DNA of 64,000 nt from positions 232,916 through 296,915 of the forward strand of contig DF236992.1 in NCBI GenBank assembly GCA_000708835.1, in the 5' to 3' direction. This stretch comes from Klebsormidium nitens. Lineage: Eukaryota > Streptophyta > Klebsormidiophyceae > Klebsormidiales > Klebsormidiaceae. The notes under the pieces are model-generated. The model was not told the DNA's origin. It saw only the letters and a program-made list of their open reading frames with translations, and made no database searches. A program made the translations under genes and the position numbers. Below, piece by piece: positions 57,880 to 64,000 of this stretch (position 1 is the stretch's first letter; each line of letters starts with the position of its first letter).

Positions 57880-60800
57880 ATGGCTTGCACCGCATCTGTG
57901 TCTGTTATGCAGGCGGCCGCTTTTGCGACCGGGGCGTCTCAGAGCTCTTTCCTAGGGGCAAAGCACTTTGCTCCCGCCCCTTGCAAGGCCCTTCCCAGAA
58001 GGTGCGCGCACCCTGTTCCTGCTTTTCGTTGATCTTCTTCTTCACCAGAGTTGCGTCGGTTTTACCATTGCAATGCTCTCCGAAGGTGTCAGCTGAAGTC
58101 TTTCTCAATGCCCAGGGTTCAGGTAGAGTTTTTGGAATTGGGAGTAACGAGTGCGTCCGTTCCAAATTTTCAGTTGCTAATGGGCCGTACTGTATTCTGA
58201 TTTCATTGCATTTGCCACAGCATATTGACTTTCGTCAATATGCGTCTGGTGTCGCGCAATGCTGATTTTGAGGACCTTCCAGCTTGTTGGGAGCTCTCAG
58301 CAGACAGGTGCTCAAATGCAGAAAGAAGCAGTCCAAAAGATACCCAACATGTCTCCACCCCTGAATTTTGTGCCTAATTACGACAATCATTGCGGCCTTC
58401 TGTTTGCAGCCAGAGGTTGTCCTCTGGGGTGCGCGCTTCCTCCAGGGTTGACAAGTTCAGCAAGGACGACATCATCGTGTCGCCCTCAATCCTGTCCGCC
58501 AACTTCTCCCGGCTGGGCGAAGATGTAAGTCTCAGGGCAGCTCTCGTCACCAGCCAATACCGGGGCCTTGCAACCGGACGCTCTCTTGTCGATGTAGTTG
58601 TGAGGTAAAATCTTGATGATGCTTGGGAAATGCTTAGCTTTCAGAGCCTGAGGCTGGAGAAAATGGACTGCCGCCGCTCAATCGGATCCTCCTTTTGGCT
58701 ATCACCCCTGGAGAGACGGTGGGAAAGCATTTTCGGCCGCTTGGTGAACGGCTTAAAAGCCAAGGCCAAGCCAGGATTGAGTCATGAAAGTCCATGTTCT
58801 CCTTCCTCGTGCTTGTCAGGTGCTCTGGCCCGCAATGCCGAAAGATTTTTGAGCAACGAGGGCAGCCAGATCCTCTCTGTTGAGGAGCTGATTCTATCAT
58901 GTAAGTGCAGGTTGCCGCCGTTGACAAGGCGGGTGCTGACTGGATCCACGTGGATGTCATGGAGTGAGTATTGACATAAATTCATCTAGCTCTTTTGGCC
59001 CCCAATCGCCCTCATTTAACACCGGCAGGAGTGCAATTATCCATGACGATAAAAGCATTCTGTTGGATGTATCATCTGCTGGAGCCTACTCTTCCCGGTT
59101 GCAGTTTCTGTTTCTAGGGCCACTTGCAAACCCTAAACCCTCTAAATTCTCACTGAGCCACCACTCGCCAGAATTGCAACGCCTCTACTGAAGGTCTCAA
59201 AATACTCGTTTCGATGCATTCGTATAATGAGGTTGTCAGCCGTCACCTTCCAATGGCTTGTGCCTAAATTTCAAAGTCAATTCTAGTTCTTGGCTGCCTG
59301 ACTCAGAGCACCGGTTTAAAAATGCTGGACGAATGGCTGTATTCATGTGCTCGGGTGCCTGCCTCGCTTAGCCCTCCCAAAGATTCCTCTCTGACCCGCG
59401 GAGCCGTTGGTTGAGGGGCCTCTTGGTTGCCTTGAAGAGTCCTCAGTTTCAAGTGTACCGTCTCTTTTTAACGCATAAGTGTCTGCAAGTAACTGCAGAA
59501 GGCGCAAAACGTCGAACCAATTTTCTCATTTCCATTGTCAAAACTCCACAGAGAGCCTGAAGCAGTGTGCAGTTGGGGGTCCATCAAGGACGTTGTGGTG
59601 TCATTTAGCATTTTGTCTCATATCACTCAATGAATCTGATTCCAACGGTCTCCTCGTCGACCTCTTTCTGATGGGAAAAGGCATTGGTGTTTGCCCGTGC
59701 AGTGGACGCTTTGTGCCTAACATCACCATCGGACCTCTCGTGGTCGATGCTCTGAGGCCGATCACAGATAAGCCCCTTGACGTGCATCTCGTAAGTTTCC
59801 CTGGCTCGGTCTTTTTCTGAATCTTGCTTCTAGTACGGTCGTCTCTTCAGTGAAGCTGTGGTGTAGAGAACATGTGATTAGAGGCCGCGGTAGTGAGTTG
59901 CACTTTCTTTGAAGGGCCTGGAGGTGTGGACCGAGTGTTGTGGTGGGCCTTGCATGCACCAGGCATTCATGTTTGCAAGTAGATGCCCCCTCACGAGTCT
60001 GGCAAGCAGTTTGTCAGCACTCCTGCAGTTCAGTTGCTTTCTTTGGACATCAATTAAAATTCTGAGCAAGCAGCGAAAGATTTCCCGTTTCCGTTTTGGA
60101 AAGTTGGTGCTCAACGAGTTGGCTTGAGCAGGACAAATGTTAACATCTTTTTGCACCACAATAGTTACCACCTTCAACTCTGCCAGGTTGAGCAAGCACA
60201 CCTTTGCAAATGGCAGGGCGTAATGGCACACTGTTCTCTTTTGTGTCAACCGATCGCTTTATGGCTGTACTTCAGCAGAGTGACAATGTTCAGTCTTTGC
60301 TGCAAAGCCCTGAAAGTGGGCAGTGCATGCATCCGCTTGCTTCCACTTCCTTGTGCTTCTCGCTAGAACTCCTTAAGTGACTCGCTGGGCGGTGCTGCAG
60401 ATGATTGTGGAGCCCGAGCTGCGGGTGCCCGACTTCATTAAGGCCGGCGCTGACATCGTCAGCGTGCACGCAGAGACCGCGGCCACCATCCACCTGCACA
60501 GGACAGTCAACCAGGTGAGGGCCCCGACGATCTTCTTTTTGGAAAGTTATAGGAAGTAGTAGACTAGATATATCTGGCCGCGTCATGTGGAGGTAGAGCT
60601 CAGTCGCTGTGGCAAAGGGATTGCACACAGGAAGAAGGTGACGGGAGGATTGCGTCCAGTCTTTTTTACTGGATATCAATTGCCCAACAGCTTTGTGCCT
60701 AGAACAAAGGACCGCTCTGCCGAGTTGGCCCGACGTACTTGTCAAGAGGTGGTGATTGGGGCAGGTCTGCAAATTGTGAACTGATTGGACGTGGGGCAGT

Positions 60801-63033
60801 TTTGCACTCTGTGAACCGATTGGGAGTGTTGGACAACCATAATGGAGACGGTATATGTCAGTGATGGGTCACATAGGACAGCAGGGCATCGATTGGCTTG
60901 CTTGGGTTCCTACGGCATTCATGATTCAATGGAGCCCCATTATCTGGCCAGCCTCGAGGTACTTCAGTTCACAGAAACGGATTGGGCATAGCATGTCCCT
61001 TAGATGGTCGAAACCGGTGGGCAAACGAAAGCTCGACGGGGTTTTCCGAGGGTGCCCGGAAGTCAATGATGAGCATTTTGTCCGTTTAGGTCCACAAAGT
61101 GATGTTGCTTTTCCGCTTCCTTTGAAGGTGCAGGACAGTTTCGATTGCAAGTCTCAGAATTGCTGCACCGCATTGGTTGCACAGCACATAGGACGGCAGA
61201 CAAGGAAAGATGGAAGGAGAAAGCAGGATTCCGCGGTAAAGTTAGAGACGGAGTCCACATACTCTCATAAATGTTGAGTCAGCGATCTCGACGTCAGCGG
61301 ATCGAACTCTGTTATTCCGGAGATTTTCGTCAGGCTTTATACATCTGTTTGCGCTGCAGATCAAGGACCTGGGCGCCAAGGCAGGCGTGGTCCTCAACCC
61401 TGGTACACCCCTTTCCTCCATCGAGTACGTCCTAGATGGTGAGCCTCGTTTGACTAAGTATTTAGCGTCCACTCTTGTCGGGAGGTTAAAGAGGGCGTCG
61501 GAGGACCGGTCCAACCTCAAGGACCAAATTGCCCCGCAACACAGCCAGTTTGGTCGCCGAAGGCAGTTTTCAAGATGGAATCTGGGCCGTTTGACGAATC
61601 TTTCCCTCAGGACTCGGATGCACGAGTGTACGTTGAAATCTGACGCCCTCTTAAAGAGTCTGGATGATTAGACGGAAGCATCCTTTGAGAAATTGTTTGG
61701 TAGCGGACGGAACATTTCCTTTCCAGTCTTCAAAGTTGGGTTTTGAACTTGGCACTGAGACTCTCTGGGCCCAAGCGACCTGCAAACTGCGGAGCGTGGG
61801 GTGTTCCAATGGGCAACAAATTGTACAGGCAAGAGTTGTCGACTTCACCTGCCAATTTTTGATGGTTTGAGTGCGGATTCAATCGGCTACTGGCGAAGCA
61901 AATTGCGTCTGACTAACAAGCGCCCTGTTTTGCAGTTGTTGACCTCATCCTGATCATGTCCGTAAACCCCGGGTTCGGCGGGCAGAGCTTCATTGAGAGC
62001 CAAGTACAGAAAATCAAGGAGCTAAGAGCCATGTTGAACGAGAGGGTGAGACGCTCGCTTGCTTTCAGCTGTGCAGAGAAGTCAGAAGGTTGTCTTTTTT
62101 GCTATCTCCTTACATGGTTGCGTTTGTGCCTCGGTTCGGGCAGTCATTGCATGCGGTTTGCAAGGGATTGCTCATGAATCTGCGGCGTTACGCTCATCAA
62201 ACAGCAGAACGCAATGAATCAGGCTACTGCGTAATTCCTTCTGCTTCAATATCCAGCAGGTTACACAAATTTGTTGCCGAGTTAGTAGGAGAAGACGACG
62301 TTCTCTCAATCCTGCAATAGAGAGGAATCAGACGCGAAAGTTTGTATAATGAAGCACCGTTGAAGTGCTCCTCCTCGTGATGGCAGGGCCTGAACCCCTG
62401 GATCGAGGTCGACGGCGGTGTTTCTCCCAAGAACGCCTACAAGGTATGCGCATGGAGCTCAGCGCTTTCAAAGCTTTTTGACCATTGCCCTTTGTGCTGC
62501 AATCTTAAATTGGTCATTTGTGGATCCTTAGAAGGTCTGCTGTAAGCAAGTCTGTAGTCTCGTCCCCAGTGTCGTGTCAGGGATTCAAACAGGCGATTTT
62601 TTGCTTGGGCTGCGTGCTGCGTGCTCGCCGACCCATGGAATTGAAGTGGCAGCTCAAAGTTTTGCGCATGGCTGTGCTTCTTACATTATGAAAACGCCCC
62701 TACCAATGGTGCAGGTCATTGAGGCTGGGGCGAACGCGATTGTGGCTGGTTCGGCGGTGTTCGGCGCCAAGAGCTACAGCGAAGGTGAGGATTGCACTTG
62801 TGTCCTGATGGCAGCTTATGGTCCCAGGAAAGTGCCTCTTGCTGGATCTTTGATTCTATTGTGCACCATGTATGACGAATCGAAAGCTCTTGTCTGATCA
62901 GATTGTTAGCACTATCTTCATGCTTCATGTTGTGTGTCCTTGGAGCTGTCCTCACACACCGTTTCTTGTTGTCTTTCTCGTTGCAGCTATCGCTGGGATC
63001 AAGGCAGGCAAGAAGGTGCCTGCCACCGTATAG
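57880..63033 (+). CDS. RPE: Ribulose-phosphate 3-epimerase, chloroplast
   Basis: This enzyme interconverts ribulose 5-phosphate and xylulose 5-phosphate in the Calvin-Benson cycle and oxidative pentose phosphate pathway. Ten exons (57880-58001, 58410-58524, 58911-58963, 59703-59790, 60401-60514, 61360-61438, 61936-62045, 62387-62443, 62715-62784, 62987-63033) give 284 residues, the usual length for the plastid precursor. Residues 1 to about 50 ([20 protein letters not shown]) form the transit peptide. The TIM barrel follows with all signature blocks: [92 protein letters not shown], and the phosphate-binding [14 protein letters not shown]. The metal-binding His and Asp residues of HVDVMDG and DVHL and the catalytic Asp of VDGG are present. 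The start is the only Met that precedes the transit sequence in frame. It shares an upstream region with the ClpS-like gene. Confidence 0.97.
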
Positions 63034-64000
63034 TCTGATTTGAGTTTGTGTAGGTATGGTATTTGGTCGATCTTGTTTGAAAGCAGACTGTGGATCCCAT
63101 GACGTTCAGATCAACGTGCAGTGTTTAATTCTGAAAGTTCTTATTCCAAGGAAGTATTGCACCGTCATCTGTGCACATGTTGGTATGGCTGCCAGGATTG
63201 GTCTCTGGTTGTGGTGGAAGTTTGGTGCCCCGAATAATGAGAAGATTACATCTTCCATTTTCAAAGCCCTATGCTCTGCATGCAGCCACTGATGAAGGTA
63301 ATGATCTAGCCCAGGTTGAGTAAGTGATCATCATGTACATTGCATGGCATATCTATCTTTTAATGATTTTGAGGAGGTCGTATATGTCTTAACAACTTAG
63401 CCTGGTTCGTGGGTCAGATCCTTCTCGTGACTCAGAGCCCAAACCCCGCTGTTTACTTACATCTTGGAAGATCGTCTGCCCTCACCCATGCAGTGGTCGG
63501 AATCATGGTGATTGCTAGAGTCTCGCACCTATGGCCACACTTTTCCAGTCGATCCTAGTCGCCAAGGACATTGACCCTCAATATGAATGGCAACTTGTAT
63601 AAAGCCGCGTGCCTTCTCCTTTCCGTCTTAGTCTAAGTGAATTAACGCGATTGAAAGTCAGTATACAGAAAACCGATAAATTGAGTAATGTTTGCAGCAT
63701 TGGGAAGAAGCCATCAGCGTGAAGTTTCAGAGTATTGGAGCAATGCATAGCACTATTGGCTAAACTCATGATAAAGGATCCAAAGCATGACGAGTGCCCA
63801 ACTGGCAACACCTCATCGATTTCTCAGTTTCTCAATGATACCCAAAAGCAACGGCTTTCACATGCTTTCTGTAGCAAGTCATGTGGAAATGGTCCTCCCT
63901 CCGACGAAACGCAGTACAGTCAGGAAATCCCTGTGGACCAGTGCTCTTCGGAATCAGAATCACTGATAGGGTGGTCACATGTGAGGTCGCGACGACCCTT
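63034..64000. other. 3' flank of RPE and right edge of the window
   Basis: This is presumably RPE 3' UTR followed by intergenic sequence. No conserved exon, RNA gene or repeat was recognised on either strand. Confidence 0.5.

Noticed and set aside
1-64000. tRNA, rRNA, CRISPR, operon or phage structures
   Set aside because: None seen by eye. Cloverleaf genes can be missed without a covariance search, so absence is not firm for tRNA.

Overview
This window is nuclear DNA from a photosynthetic eukaryote. The genes have many exons separated by GT-AG introns of roughly 50 to 1500 bases, each gene has its own flanks, and nothing looks prokaryotic. The families point to the plant lineage: a plant Shaker-type K+ channel with C-terminal ankyrin repeats, a MUT9-like/PPK protein kinase, a GMI1-type GHKL-ATPase/SMC-hinge protein, and plastid-targeted ribulose-phosphate epimerase, ClpS and aldo-keto reductase proteins. 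Compact intergenic regions and fairly GC-rich exons suggest a streptophyte (charophyte-grade) green alga such as Klebsormidium. That genus is an inference and was not tested.

Layout from left to right: a 5'-truncated TruA-type tRNA pseudouridine synthase (+, ending 3658); a spacer carrying a 350-bp TA-flanked MITE-like element; a 13-exon Shaker K+ channel (-, 5242-10974); a 2.3-kb spacer rich in GTAC palindromes; a secreted protein made of two homologous halves (+, 13283-16276); a plastid aldo-keto reductase (-, 17506-23549) whose introns hold decayed exon copies, a 60-bp tandem repeat and a likely U12-type intron; a cytochrome P450 (-, 24842-29569); a MUT9-like/PPK kinase (+, 30968-37908) with two alternative activation-loop exons; a 20-exon GMI1/SMCHD1-like protein (+, 39616-53106); and a ClpS-like protein (-, 55027-57387) head to head with plastid ribulose-phosphate 3-epimerase (+, 57880-63033).

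These are ordinary eukaryotic neighbours and not an operon or pathway cluster. The most plausible shared control is the 492-bp gap between the ClpS-like gene and RPE, both of which encode plastid proteins. The strongest novel signal is the pair of 67-base exons at 33712-33778 and 33834-33900. They encode alternative versions of the kinase activation segment, share the same phases, are separated by only 55 bases, and shift the frame to a stop if both are included. All exon coordinates were read by eye from splice signals, reading frame and family conservation. They add up to intact frames for every complete gene, with one uncertain junction in the GMI1-like gene. No transcript data were available.
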